DNA of 64,000 nucleotides, taken from the NCBI RefSeq assembly GCF_964340395.1, contig NC_135567.1, forward strand, positions 4,829,399 to 4,893,398. The letters are read 5' to 3'. Shown in pieces: positions 14,521 through 28,214 of this stretch. This stretch comes from Glandiceps talaboti (Eukaryota; Hemichordata; Enteropneusta; Spengelidae). The translations under genes were made by a program, and so were the position numbers. The notes under the pieces were generated by a model. It worked only from the letters and a program-made list of their open reading frames with translations, made no database searches and was not told the DNA's origin. Position 1 is the first letter of the stretch. Every line of letters starts with the position of its first letter.

Positions 14521-17500
14521 ATTGTTGGATTGCATAATAGCCTTCTAAATAGCAAAGTGGCTAATAGCTAAATTAGCAACAAGAATAGATCTATTATAGC
14601 TTCAAATGGCTATTCAGGCTATTTTCATTTTCCACCAGTAGTTTTTAGCCACTTTTAGCTATTAGTAGCCAGGTAATAGCTTGCAATCAGCTACTGTAAA
14701 ACCAGGAATATAGTATAAATATCGCCCTAGGCAGCTATTCAAGCTATTAGCCATTAGTAGCCAGGTAATAGCTGTCTTTCAGCTACTAACCCTCAGCACT
14801 GTCCATGGGCTGGCTACCAGCTATCAACCTCTCAGCTTTCTCCATGGGCTGGCTATGCAGCTATTCAAGCTATTAGCCATTAATAGCCGCTATTAGCCAT
14901 TAATAGCCAGCTAATAGCTGGCTATCAGCTATCAACCCCTCAGCTTTCTCCATGGGCTGGCTATGCAGCTATTCAAGCTATTAGCCAATAATAGCCACTA
15001 TTAGCCATTAATAGCCAGCTAATAGCTGGCTATCCACTATCAACCTCTCAGCTTTCTCTGTGGGCTGGCTATGCAGCTATTTAAGCTATTAGCCATTAAT
15101 AGCCGCTATTAGCCATTAATAGCCAGCTAATAGCTGGCTATCCGCTATCAACCTCTCAGCTTTCTCTGTGGGCTGGCTATGCAGCTATTTAAGCTATTAG
15201 CCATTAATAGCCGCTATTAGCCATTAATAGCCAGCTAAGAGCTGGCTATCAGCTATCAACCTCTCAGCTTTCTCCATGGGCTGGCTACGCAGCTATTTAA
15301 GCTATTAGCCATTAATAGCCGCTATTAGCCATTAATAGCTAGCTAATAGCTGGCTATCCGCTATCAACCCCTCAGCTTTCTCCATGGGCTGGCTATGCAG
15401 CTATTTAAGCTATTAGCCATTAATAGCCACTATTAGCCATTAATAGCCAGCTAATAGCTAGCTATCAGCTATCAACCTCTCAGCTTTCTCCATGGGCTGG
15501 CTATGCAGCTATTCAAGCTATTAGCCATTAATAGCCGCTATTAGCCATTAATAGCCAGCTAATAGCTAGCTATCAGCTATCAACCTCTCAGCTTTCTCCA
15601 TGGGCTGGCTATGCAGCTATTTAAGCTATTAGCCATTAATAGCCGCTATTAGCCATTAATAGCCAGCTAATAGCTAGCTATCAGCTATCAACCTCTCAGC
15701 TTTCTCCATGGGCTGGCTATGCAGCTATTTAAGCTATTAGCCATTAACAGCCGCTATTAGCCATTAATAGCCAGCTAATAGCTGGCTACCAGCTATCAAC
15801 CCCTCAGCACTCTCCATGGGCTGGCTATGCAGCTATTCAAGCTATTAGCCATTAATAGCCGCTATTAGCCATTAATAGCCAGCTAATAGCTGGCTATCCG
15901 CTATCAACCCCTCAGCTTTCTCCATGGGCTGGCTATGCAGCTATGCAGCTGTTCAAGCTATTAGCCATTAATAGCCGCTATTAGCCATTAATAGCCAGCT
16001 AATAGCTGGCTATCAGCTATCAACCTCTCAGCTTTCTCCATGGGCTGACTATGCAGCTATTCAAGCTATTAGCTATTAATAGCCGCTATTAGCCATTAAT
16101 AGCCAGCTAATAGCTGGCTATCAGCTATTAACCCCTCAGATTTCTCCATGGGCTGGCTATGCAGCGATTCAAGCTATTAGCCATTAATAGCCGCTATAAG
16201 CCATTAATAGTCAGCAAATAGCTGGCTATCAGCTATCAACCTCTCAGCTTTCTCCATGGGCTGACTATGCAGCTATTCAAGCTATTAGCTATTAATAGCC
16301 GCTATTAGCCATTAATAGCCAGCAAATAGCTGGCTATCAGCTATCAACCTCTCAGCTTTCTCCGTGGGCTGGCTATGCAGCTATTCAAGCTATTAGCCAT
16401 TAATAGCCGCTATTAGCCATTAATAGCCAGCTAATAGCTGGCTATCCGCTATCAACCTCTCAGCTTTCTCTGTGGGCTGGCTATGCAGCTATTTAAGCTA
16501 TTAGCCATTAATAGCCGCTATTAGCCATTAATAGCCAGCTAAGAGCTGGCTATCAGCTATCAACCTCTCAGCTTTCTCCATGGGCTGGCTACGCAGCTAT
16601 TTAAGCTATTAGCCATTAATAGCCGCTATTAGCCATTAATAGCTAGCTAATAGCTGGCTATCCGCTATCAACCCCTCAGCTTTCTCCATGGGCTGGCTAT
16701 GCAGCTATTTAAGCTATTAGCCATTAATAGCCACTATTAGCCATTAATAGCCAGCTAATAGCTAGCTATCAGCTATCAACCTCTCAGCTTTCTCCATGGG
16801 CTGGCTATGCAGCTATTCAAGCTATTAGCCATTAATAGCCGCTATTAGCCATTAATAGCCAGCTAATAGCTAGCTATCAGCTATCAACCTCTCAGCTTTC
16901 TCCATGGGCTGGCTATGCAGCTATTTAAGCTATTAGCCATTAATAGCCGCTATTAGCCATTAATAGCCAGCTAATAGCTAGCTATCAGCTATCAACCTCT
17001 CAGCTTTCTCCATGGGCTGGCTATGCAGCTATTTAAGCTATTAGCCATTAACAGCCGCTATTAGCCATTAATAGCCAGCTAATAGCTGGCTACCAGCTAT
17101 CAACCCCTCAGCACTCTCCATGGGCTGGCTATGCAGCTATTCAAGCTATTAGCCATTAATAGCCGCTATTAGCCATTAATAGCCAGCTAATAGCTGGCTA
17201 TCCGCTATCAACCCCTCAGCTTTCTCCATGGGCTGGCTATGCAGCTATGCAGCTGTTCAAGCTATTAGCCATTAATAGCCGCTATTAGCCATTAATAGCC
17301 AGCTAATAGCTGGCTATCAGCTATCAACCTCTCAGCTTTCTCCATGGGCTGACTATGCAGCTATTCAAGCTATTAGCTATTAATAGCCGCTATTAGCCAT
17401 TAATAGCCAGCTAATAGCTGGCTATCAGCTATTAACCCCTCAGATTTCTCCATGGGCTGGCTATGCAGCGATTCAAGCTATTAGCCATTAATAGCCGCTA

Positions 17501-20500
17501 TAAGCCATTAATAGTCAGCAAATAGCTGGCTATCAGCTATCAACCTCTCAGCTTTCTCCATGGGCTGACTATGCAGCTATTCAAGCTATTAGCTATTAAT
17601 AGCCGCTATTAGCCATTAATAGCCAGCAAATAGCTGGCTATCAGCTATCAACCTCTCAGCTTTCTCCGTGGGCTGGCTATGCAGCTATTCAAGCTATTAG
17701 CCATTAATAGCCGCTATTAGCCATTAATAGCCAGCTAATAGCTGGCTATCAGCTATCAACCTCTCAGCTTTCTCCGTGGGCTGGCTATGCAGCTATTCAA
17801 GCTATTAGCCATTAATAGCCGCTATTAGCCATTAATAACCAGCAAATAGCTGGCTATCAGCTATCAACATCTCAGCTTTCTCCGTGGGCTGGCTATGCAG
17901 CTATTCAATCTATTAGCCATTAATAGCCGCTATTAGCCATTAATAGCCAGCAAATAGCTGGCTATCAGCTATCAACATCTCAGCTTTCTCCGTGGGCTGG
18001 CTATGCAGCTATTCAAGCTATTAGCCATTAATAGCCACTATTAGCCATTAATAGCCAGCTAATAGCTGGCTATCAGCTATCAACCTCTCAGCTTTCTCCA
18101 TGGGCTGGCTATGTAGCTGTTCAAGCTATTAGCCATTAATAGCCGCTATTAGCCATTAATAGCCAGCTAATAGCTGGCTATCAGCTATCAACCCCTCAGC
18201 TTTCTCCATGGGCTGGCTATGCAGCTATTCAAGCTATTAGTCATTAATAGCCACTATTAGCCATTAATAGCCAGCTAATAGCTGGCTATCCACTATCAAC
18301 CTCTCAGCTTTCTCTGTGGGCTGGCTATGCAGCTATTTAAGCTATTGGCCATTAATAGCCGCTATTAGCCATTAATAGCCAGCTAAGAGCTGGCTATCAG
18401 CTATCAACCTCTCAGCTTTCTCCATGGGCTGGCTACGCAGCTATTTAAGCTATTAGCCATTAATAGCCGCTATTAGCCATTAATAGCTAGCTAATAGCTG
18501 GCTATCCGCTATCAACCCCTCAGCTTTCTCCATGGGCTGACTATGCATCTATTCAAGCTATTAGCCATTAATAGCCGCTATTAGCCATTAATAGCCAGCT
18601 AATATCTGGCTATAGTTATCAACCTCTCAGCTTTCACCATGGGCTGGCTAGGCAGCTATTTAAGCTATTAGCCATTAATAGCCGCCATTAGCCATTAACC
18701 CAGGTAATAGCTGGGTATCCACTATCAACCCCTCAGCTTTCTCCATGGGCTGGCTATGCAGCTATTTAAGCTATTAGCCATTAATAGCCGCTATTAGCCA
18801 TTAATAGCAAGCTAGTAGCTGGCTACCTGCTATCAACCTCTCAGCTTTCTCCATGGGCTGGCTATGCAGCTATTTAAGCTATTAGCCATTAATAGCCGCT
18901 ATTAGCCATTAATAGCCAGCAAATAGCTGGCTATCAGCTATCAACCTCTCAGCTTTCTCCATGGGCTGGCTATGCAGCTATTTAAGCTATTAGCCATTAA
19001 TAGCCGCTATTAGCCATTAATAGCCAGCTAATAGCTGGCTATCAGCTATCAACCTCTCAGCTTTCTCCATGGGCTGGCTATGTAGCTGTTCAAGCTATTA
19101 GCCATTAATAGCCGCTATTAGCCATTAATAGCAAGCTAGTAGCTGGCTACCAGCTATCAACCTCTCAGCTTTCTCCATGGGCTGGCTATGCAGCTATTCA
19201 AGCTATTAGCCATTAATAGCCGCTATTAGCCATTAATAGCCAGCTAATAGCTGGCTATCAGCTATCAACCCCTCAGCTTTCTCCATGGGCTGGCTATGCA
19301 GCTATTCAAGCTATTAGCCAATAATAGGCACTATTAGCCATTAATAGCCAGCTAATAGCTGGCTATCCACTATCAACCTCTCAGCTTTCTCTGTGGGCTG
19401 GCTATGCAGCTATTTAAGCTATTAGCCATTAATAGCCGCTATTAGCCATTAATAGCCAGCTAATAGCTGGCTATCCGCTATCAACCTCTCAGCTTTCTCT
19501 GTGGGCTGGCTATGCAGCTATTTAAGCTATTAGCCATTAATAGCCGCTATTAGCCATTAATAGCCAGCTAAGAGCTGGCTATCAGCTATCAACCTCTCAG
19601 CTTTCTCCATGGGCTGGCTACGCAGCTATTTAAGCTATTAGCCATTAATAGCCGCTATTAGCCATTAATAGCTAGCTAATAGCTGGCTATCCGCTATCAA
19701 CCCCTCAGCTTTCTCCATGGGCTGACTATGCAGCTATTTAAGCTATTAGCCATTAATAGCCGCTATTAGCCATTAATAGCAAGCTAATAGCTGGCTATAG
19801 TTATCAACCTCTCAGCTTTCTCCATGGGCTGGCTACGCAGCTATTTAAGCTATTAGCCATTAATAGCCGCCATTAGCCATTAATAGCCAGCTAATAGCTG
19901 GCTATCCACTATCAACCCCTCAGCTTTCTCCATGGGCTGGCTATGCAGCTATTTAAGCTATTAGCCATTAATAGCCGCTATTAGCCATTAATAGCAAGCT
20001 AGTAGCTGGCTACCAGCTATCAACCTCTCAGCTTTCTCCATGGGCTGGCTATGCAGCTATTCAAGCTATTAGCCATTAATAGCCGCTATTAGCCATTAAT
20101 AGCCAGCAAATAGCTGGCTATCAGCTATCAACATCTCAGCTTTCTCCGTGGGCTGGCTATGCAGCTATTCAAGCTATTAGCCATTAATAGCCACTATTAG
20201 CCATTAATAGCCAGCTAATAGCCAGCTAATAGCTGGCTATCAGCTATCAACCTCTCAGCTTTTTCCATGGGCTGGCTATGCAGCTATTTGAGCTATTAGC
20301 CATTAATAGCCGCTATTAGCCATTAATAGCCAGCTAATAGCTGGCTATCCGCTATCAACCCCTCAGCTTTCTCCATGGGCTGGCTATGCAGCTATTTAAG
20401 CTACTGGCCATTAATAGCCGCTATTAGCCATTAATAGCCAGCTAATAGCTGGCTATCAGCTATCAACCTCTCAGCTTTCTCCATGGGCTGGCTATGTAGC

Positions 20501-22515
20501 TGTTCAAGCTATTAGCCATTAATAGCCGCTATTAGCCATTAATAGCAAGCTAGTAGCTGGCTACCAGCTATCAACCTCTCAGCTTTCTCCATGGGCTGGC
20601 TATGCAGCTATTCAAGCTATTAGCCATTAATAGCCGCTATTAGCCATTAATAGCCAGCTAATAGCTGGCTATCAGCTATCAACCTCTCAGCTTTCTCCAT
20701 GGGCTGGCTATGCAGCTATTCAAGCTATTAGCCATTAATAGCCGCTATTAGCCATTAATAGCTAGCTAAGAGCTGGCTATCAGCTATCAACCTCTCAGCT
20801 TTCTCCATGGGCTGGCTACGCAGCTATTTAAGCTATTAGCCATTAATAGCCGCTATTAGCCATTAATAGCTAGCTAATAGCTGGCTATCCGCTATCAACC
20901 CCTCAGCTTTCTCCATGGGCTGACTATGCAGCTATTCAAGCTATTAGCCATTAATAGCCAGCTAATAGCTGGCTATCAGCTATCAACCTCTCAGCCTTCT
21001 CCATGGGCTAGCTACGCAGCTATTTAAGCTATTAGCCATTAATAGCCGCTATTAGCCATTAATAGCTAGCTAATAGCTGGCTATCCGCTATCAACCCCTC
21101 AGCTTTCTCCATGGGCTGACTATGCAGCTATTCAAGCTATTAGCCATTAATAGCTAGCTAATAGCTGGCTATCAGCTATCAACCTCTCACCTTTCTCAAA
21201 GGGCTGGCTATGCAGCTATTCAAGCTATTAGCCATTAATAGCCGCTATTAGCCATTAATAGCCAGCTAATAGCCGGCTATCAGCTATCAACCTCTCAGCT
21301 TTCTCCATGGGCTGGCTATGCAGCTATTTAAGCTATTAGCCATTAATAGCCGCTATTAGCCATTAATAGCCAGCAAATAGCTGGCTATCAGCTATCAACC
21401 TCTCAGCTTTCTCCATGGGCTGGAAATACAGCTATTCAAGCTATTAGCCATTAATAGCCACTATAAGCCATTAATAGCCAGCAAATAGCTGGCTATCAGC
21501 TATCAACCTCTCAGCTTTCTCCGTGGGCTGGCTATGCAGCTGTTCAAGCTATTAGCCATTAATAGCCACTATTAGCCATTAATAGCCAGCTAATAGCTGG
21601 CTATCCACTATCAACCTCTCAGCTTTCTCTGTGGGCTGGCTATGCAGCTATTTAAGCTATTAGCCATTAATAGCCGCTATTAGCCATTAATAGCCAGCTA
21701 AGAGCTGGCTATCAGCTATCAACCTCTCAGCTTTCTCCATGGGCTGGCTACGCAGCTATTTAAGCTATTAGCCATTAATAGCCGCTATTAGCCATTAATA
21801 GCTAGCTAATAGCTGGCTATCCGCTATCAACCCCTCAGCTTTCTCCATGGGCTGACTATGCAGCTATTCAAGCTATTAGCCATTAATAGCCAGCTAATAG
21901 CTGGCTATCAGCTATCAACCTCTCAGCTTTCTCCATGGGCTGGCTACGCAGCTATTTAAGCTATTAGCCATTAATAGCCGCTATTAGCCATTAATAGCTA
22001 GCTAATAGCTGGCTATCCGCTATCAACCCCTCAGCTTTCTCCATGGGCTGACTATGCAGCTATTCAAGCTATTAGCCATTAATAGCTAGGTAATAGCTGG
22101 CTATCAGCTATCAACCTCTCAGCTTTCTCCAAGGGCTGGCTATGCAGCTATTCAAGCTATTAGACATTAATAGCCGCTATTAGCCATTAATAGCCAGCTA
22201 ATAGCCGGCTATCAGCTATCAACCTCTCAGCTTTCTCTGTGGGCTGGCTATGCAGCTATTTAAGCTATTAGCCATTAATAGCCGCTATTAGCCATTAATA
22301 GCCAGCTAAGAGCTGGCTATCAGCTATCAACCTCTCAGCTTTCTCCATGGGCTGGCTACGCAGCTATTTAAGCTATTAGCCATTAATAGCCGCTATTAGC
22401 CATTAATAGCTAGCTAATAGCTGGCTATCAGCTATCAACCTCTCAGCTTTCTCCATGGGCTGGCTATGCAGCTGTTCAAGCTATTAGCCATTAATAGCAA
22501 TCTAATAACTGGCTA
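14520..22515. repeat. Satellite B, 108-bp tandem array
   Basis: Array of a 108-bp monomer, about 70 copies, with a degenerate lead-in up to about 14840. Each monomer contains the 20-mer GCTATTAGCCATTAATAGCC twice in tandem, a near-palindrome GCCAGCTAATAGCTGGC, and a CTTTCTCCATGGGCTGGC segment. The TAGC/GCTA words make monomers strongly self-complementary. Some monomers are shortened by loss of one 20-mer (for example near 20945 and 21140). The array ends near 22515 where a LINE fragment begins. Confidence 0.96.
15085..17748. repeat. Satellite B higher-order unit, 1304 bp
   Basis: Twelve monomers repeat as a block with offset 1304 bp (12 x 108 plus 8). The 8 extra bases are a duplicated CTATGCAG present in one monomer of each block (near 15935 and 17239). 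A marker GCAGCGATTC at 16161 recurs at 17465. Blocks of this kind show unequal exchange or rolling amplification acting on multimers. Confidence 0.9.
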
Positions 22516-22544
22516 TTAACCCCAAGAGTTAAGTTTGTTGAAAT

Positions 22545-23410
22545 TAAATGAATGAAAAAACAAACCATGATCGAGATTTATTATTTGAAGAGTCAAGGAG
22601 TACAGTGTGTTCTAAACACCTTAACACCTGATAATATAATGATGCTATGTCAAGTAATTTTGATTTGTTCAGATTAAAGTACTTTAAAAGACTTTGTAAT
22701 TTAGATGAATCATGATGGACTAAATGTGTCTTTAACCATCTCAATTCCATTAGTGAAGAATCTGAAAGAAATGTGATAAAACTGTCCTGGAATTGGCGGA
22801 AAACTGTAAATAATGTGTTAATAGACCTTAATATTGATAAAGACCAAATTCAAACTCTTTCAGATAATAAAATCAAACATATCATATTTAAAAATGACGA
22901 GCTCAAATGGAAAGACACTTGAACACTTTCTTTTTACATGTGAAAGCCATTCTACACAACGACAGATCTTAATGAAAGGAACAGAAGAACTATTACTCAA
23001 CAATAAGGAGTTGAACTTATATCAAGATTTTAAACAAAGGAAAGAACTACTCTGTTTATTTATAGGAGATAATACAAAATACTACAATGCTCAGTCTATA
23101 AGTAAACAAATAGATAAACTTGTCAAACAATACCTTATTGAAGCAATTGAAAACAGACAAGATTTGTTAAAACTAATATAGAATAGTTTAGCCGTTAGAT
23201 TTTCTGACAACTAACATTTGAAGCATACATTTTTATTTGTATTGTCGTTTTATCAATATTCTTACCTCACTTTGGTTTATTTTGTTGTTTGTTCCTGTAT
23301 ATGTTTTTTACTCGTCTTTATGGTAGTGTATGTATTTTTAATTTTTCTTAGTGCTGCTCTTTACAATCTTAGTGAGTCCCCTGATACAAAAGGGATGCAA
23401 TAAATAGATA
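22545..23410 (+). pseudogene. Non-LTR retrotransposon 3' fragment (RT C-terminal region)
   Basis: Remnant of the C-terminal end of a LINE polyprotein, broken by stops and frameshifts. One frame, about 22716-22917, reads through motifs such as NSISEESERN and LSWNWRKTVNN and stops just before the next frame takes over with LEHFLFTCESHS (from about 22915), ending at a TAA/TAG near 23181. H-F-L-F-x-C is typical of the zinc-knuckle-like segment that follows the reverse transcriptase in jockey/CR1/L2-type LINEs, but the preceding C-x2-C is missing. The 3' end is ACAAAAGGGATGCAATAAA followed by an ATAGATAAATAG tail, as in LINE 3' termini. It sits exactly at the switch of orientation of satellite B. 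Family assignment below superfamily is uncertain. Confidence 0.7.
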
Positions 23411-24350
23411 AATAGCTGGTAGCCGGCTATTAGCTGGCTATTAATGGCTAACAGCAGCTATTAATGGCTAATAGCTTGAATAGCTGAATAGCCATGTGTG
23501 GGAGAGTACTGGGGGTTGTTAGCTGTTAGCTGGCTATTAGCTGGCTATTATTGGCTAATAGCGGCTATTAATGGCTAATAGCTTGAATATCTTAATAGCC
23601 AGGTCCTGGAGACTGTTGGGAGTTGTTAGTTCGTAGTCGGCTAGTAATGGCTATTAGCGGCTAGTAATGGCTATCAGCTTGAATAGCTACCTAGGGAGAT
23701 ATTTATACCATATGCCCAGTTTGACAATAGCTGATAACAAGCTATTATCTGGCTATTTATGGCCAATATTGAATAGATGTTAGCTAGCTATTAACTGGCT
23801 ATTAGTGGCTAATATCGGCTATTAATAGCTAATAGCTTGAATAGCTGAATAGCCATGTCCTGAAGAGTGCTGGGGGTTGTTAGCTGGTAGTAGGCTATTA
23901 ATAGCTAATAGCGGCTATTAATGGCTAATAGCAGCTGTCAATGGCTCTTAGCTTGAATAGCTACCCAGGGAGATAATCACACCATATTCCCGTTTTTATA
24001 ATAGCTGATAGCAAGCTATTACCTGGCTATTTATGGCTAATAGTATTAAGTTGAATAGCCAATAGCCGCTATTTATCTGAGATTCAGCTATTTTGGTAAT
24101 TCAATAAATCCCCAGTAGCTGCTATTTACCTTCAGATCAAGCTATTTTGGCAACAAAGGAAATAGACAACAGCCACTATTTATCTCGAATCAAGCTATTT
24201 TGGGGATGAAACTATTTTGGCAATCCAATAAATAGCCAATAGCCGCTATTTAGCTCAAATCAAGATTGAATCAAGCTGTTTTGGTAAATAGCCAATAACC
24301 GCTATTTATCTGAGATCAAGCTATTGTGGCAATCCAACAATACCGCACCT
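23411..24350 (-). repeat. Satellite B, inverted degenerate block
   Basis: Reverse-complement monomers of satellite B (TGGCTATTAATGGCTAATAG words) follow the LINE fragment, far more diverged than the array on the left. The rightmost part drifts into GCTATTTATC / AAGCTATTTTGG variants. Together with 14520-22515 it makes a very large imperfect inverted repeat with a LINE scrap at the centre. Confidence 0.85.
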
Positions 24351-25890
24351 CTATACAGGGTTATAGCTGAGATGCATACTGATAATGTGTACTAGTTGGT
24401 TAGAATGCACACTTTTTTTTTTTTTGGAGAAATAATTATTCAAATATCTACTGACTCCCCATCCCTATATATGCCTATAAGTAACATGGTGGAATATGAA
24501 AAGTTTAATAATTTAAATAAAGACAATATTTATTCTTCCAGAGATAAATTTAAGTATTCATAGGTAGTATCACTACTACTTACAGCTATAAAAATGTGTA
24601 CACACTCTATTCTTTGTCAATTACAGCTCCTCGTATTAGATTGGAAATTACCCAGAAGGCCATATGAGTACACAAAGTCGTGTCTGCTGGGTATCAATGA
24701 CAATAATTATTTCAAGCCACCTATACAGGGTTATAGCTGAGATGTATACTGATAGTGTGTACTAGTTGGTTAGAGTGCACACTCAATATTATTGGAGATA
24801 TAACTTATTCAAATATCCACTGACTCTCCATCCCTACTGGCATATGCCTATACGTTACATGGTGGAACATGAAAAGATTAATAATTTCAATAAAGACAAT
24901 AATTGAGATGCATACTGATAGTGTGTACTAGTTGGTTAGAATGCACACTCAATATTTTTGTAGAAATAACTTATTGAAATATCCACTGACCCCCCATCCC
25001 TATACATGCCTATATGTTACATGGTGGAATATGAACAGATTAATAGTTTCAATAAAGACAATATTTATTCTTCCAGGGACAAATGTTAGTATTCATAGGT
25101 AGTATCACTACTACTTACAGCTATAAAAATGTGTGAACACTCTATTCTTTGTCAATTACAGCTCATAGATTTTGATTGGAAATTACCCAGAAGGCCATAT
25201 TGAGTTCAAAAAGTTGTGTCTGCTGGGTATGAATGACAATAATTATTTCAAACCACCTATACAGGGTTATAGCTGAGATGCATACTGATAGTGTGTACTA
25301 GTTGGTTAGAATGCACACCCAATATTTTTGGAGAAATATTTATTCAAATATCCACTGATTCCCCATTCCTATATATGCTTATACGTTACGTGGTGGAACA
25401 TGAAAAGTAATAAAGACAATATTTATTCTTCCAGAGATAAATTTAAGTATTCATAGGTAGTATCACTACTACATTGAATATTTGAAATGTGTGCACACTC
25501 TATTGTTTGTCAATTACAGCTCCTCGTATTAGATTTGAAATTACTCAGAAGGCCATATGAGTGCACACAGTCATGTCTGCTGGGTATCAATGACAATAAT
25601 TATTTCAAACCACCTATACAGGGTTATAGCTGAGATGCATACTGATAGTGTGTACTACTTGGTTAGAATGCACACTCAATATTATTGGAGATATAACTTA
25701 TTGAAATATTCACTTCAATATTATTGGAGATATAACTTATTGAAATATCCACCGACTCCACATCCCTATACATGCCTATACGTTACATGGTGGAACATGA
25801 AACGATTAATAATTCCAATAAAGACAATAATTATTCTTCCAGGGACAAATGTTAGTATTCATAGGTAGTATGACTACTACTTACAGCAAT
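24345..25890. repeat. Tandem array of about 360-bp units
   Basis: The phrase TACAGGGTTATAGCTGAGAT recurs at 24354, 24724, 25260 and 25618, with a partial unit starting near 24903, giving spacings of 370, 536 (a full plus a partial unit) and 358 bp. Units share GTGTACTAGTTGGTTAGA, CCCCATCCCTATA, TTACATGGTGGAA and AAGACAATATTTATTC segments. No coding capacity. A 34-bp internal duplication (AATATTATTGGAGATATAAC twice) is present near 25677-25740. Confidence 0.85.
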
Positions 25891-26574
25891 TAAAATGCGT
25901 TGGCCCATGCATCTATTGTTTCCTTGCTGACGGACAAGCTATGTATAGTTTGAGCAAAGTCACGAGTGTCTGTGGTTTGAGCTATTGAGGCTACTGTGAA
26001 CAGCGCCCCGTGCGGTGGCTGATGGAGAGGTGGCTGCTGCGTTCAGCACAGTATGACTATGAGCCGAGTTCTATGCATAACCGGTGTAGGCATCCGTTCC
26101 TTAGTCAGTCTCTCCGTATGTATCATTTTTTTTCGATCAATGTGTCTATATTTTATCAAAGAATTAATCACAACTCTTGACAAACGTCCAAACGTTGGCA
26201 AAATATTCCCTACCTGAAAGTTTGTGGTGTAATTTTACTGATCTCAACATATACCTCAGTAGTAGTAGTAGCGACGGCAGCTGTTGCAATGGCGACTACA
26301 ATCTGAAACTGTAGCCCCATCACTTCAAAAAATTGATGCGCGTTCAGCATAAGTTTGAGAATATTTTTGTTCAAAATTGTCATCATAATATAAAAAAAAA
26401 TAGTGGGTGTATGTATATAATAAATAAATAATCTTCCGGTATTTCTCATTCATGCTACGTCATCGAGGACGAATGATTCCCTCATGCCGATAGGCTCGGA
26501 GGGATACTGCCGACATTAGGAAATCATGACGTAGCACTCATTTGGAATACCCGTCTTACGAAATATTTAGTCCG
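25891..26574. other. Non-repetitive spacer before the Ginger-like element
   Basis: No gene recognised. The part at 25985-26060 is relatively GC-rich. A short inverted pair CATGCTACGTCATCG / AATCATGACGTAGCA brackets 26452-26537 around a GGCTCGGAGGG stretch. Function unknown. Confidence 0.4.
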
Positions 26575-26610
26575 TGTAAAATAGTATCCGGGTAAGGCTT
26601 ATGCACATGC
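26575..26610 (+). repeat. Left terminal inverted repeat of Ginger-like element
   Basis: Begins TGTAAAATAGTATCCGGG and runs to GCACATGC; flanked outside by AGTCCG. Pairs with 39198-39233 at 32 of 36 positions. The core TGTAAAATAGTATCC also occurs internally near 29464, 29658 and 30205. Confidence 0.6.
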
Positions 26611-26611
26611 G

Positions 26612-28200
26612 TACATATTTATCGTTCGTGACTGTAAAATTTCGTCCTCTTGGAAGTGTTAAACCAGCCGTTTTGCCGAAACTCCATCATGAAAATTCTT
26701 GATAAATTAATAAGTTCAGGTGTATTTACTTACTTGAAATGTGGGATTGTGGGATGGGGATATATATTCCCTGTCAGTTTACCGTGACTTAGTCAGACAA
26801 TTTCAAACTAGGACACAGCACTATTTCGAGTTTCTAATATTTGCTACTACACGTGTACACACGCTTGTGTATGTGTGATTTATGAGATGTAGTCTTGCTT
26901 GCAGACGGTGCACGGGTCTAGATTGCTGACAGGAGAAGGACATATATGCAAGCAGGACTAGTCGCGGTGGCGTGGCGCTGTACATAAATTGTAGAAATAA
27001 TACAAAGTATTACAATATCAAAGAAACCGCCAAACACAATCGAGCTGATAAAAATATGTCTCACTTTCTCACTCTGTTAACTTAGTATTTCAACTACCTG
27101 TAGTGGAATAGGACCAGCACCCCCGGGAGTACGTCTTCTAAGGGGGTGGGGGCACTGTCAACAGTGCCACTGGATCAGCCGAGCCCAGTGTGCAAGAAGA
27201 CTGCTGATGATCAAGATGTATACCTATATTGTTACAGAGTGTATTATCTTTATTGTTTGTTCCTACTCTTCATGGAAAACCACTACCAGACGTTTTACGG
27301 TAAGCTGGTTCTCTACATACCTTTCAAACGTGTAATGTGTAAGCAGGGGTGCGTTCGCTAGCCAAAACGTTTTCTCATTGTTTGGCCAGGGGGCCCTGGC
27401 CCGGTTTCGAACCATACAATGCATGTTGAGCGTTTCAAACAGAAGATTGTCGCATTTTGTGTACATTCAGCATTCATCACTGAAAATTACACCTTTGCAG
27501 TTCTGTCAGGATGCTAGAATGCCTAAAAAAATGCCTGTGCATACACTATTCTTACACTAACAAAGTGATCTTTAACCTGTGACCTGACCCCAAGTTTATC
27601 TCGCATCGCTCAATGTACGTCAAATCGACCGTACCATTATGCCAAAGGGTATTTGTATTTCTAAATACCGTTGCCAATTGTAAACGACCAATTTCATGAA
27701 CATTTTTGCAGTGCTGAATCAAAACTAATGTACGTGTGTGAATGGTCGACTCCGGAGAATCTTTGGATTATTTTACTGCGGAGGTTTTTGTAGATTCAGC
27801 TCCACAGATCCTCCGGAGGCAAGGATTGGCTTGTACTAAGTTGTAGGTGTGAACGTTTTACGCCGGTGTAAGTGCCATCAATCAGTGTATTACTTGGTGA
27901 GCTTGCTAATCTTTATTCAGAACCACCAATGTATAAAAAAAAAACATTGAAGTCGGCAACGAACCATAAATATTGTTATTATGATTGATGTACCACACCG
28001 CATCATCCCTTCAATGAATCGGCCTTCCATGTAACATTTACGTGGTTCACTCAAACTATGTCTTATACTAACTGCAATAAGTGTAGCATGTACTGTGATT
28101 TTGGGGTTCTTTCCTCTGTTTTTGTACCTTTTTCGTTCCGATGTTTAACTGGAAGCAATCGCTAGAATTTCTCCAATGGTAACGCAAATGGCCAAGGTCA
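26612..28200. other. Left interior of Ginger-like element, nothing recognised
   Basis: The missing N-terminal exon(s) of the integrase would be expected here, but no YPYY-like motif or other protein similarity could be seen in any frame. Open stretches near 27146 and 27378 have no recognisable composition or motif. Confidence 0.4.
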
Positions 28201-28214
28201 CAATGAAAACGTGA

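Noticed and set aside
14520-22515. Possible CRISPR-like or regulatory array
   Set aside because: Continuous 108-bp monomers without unique spacers; it is a satellite in a eukaryotic genome.
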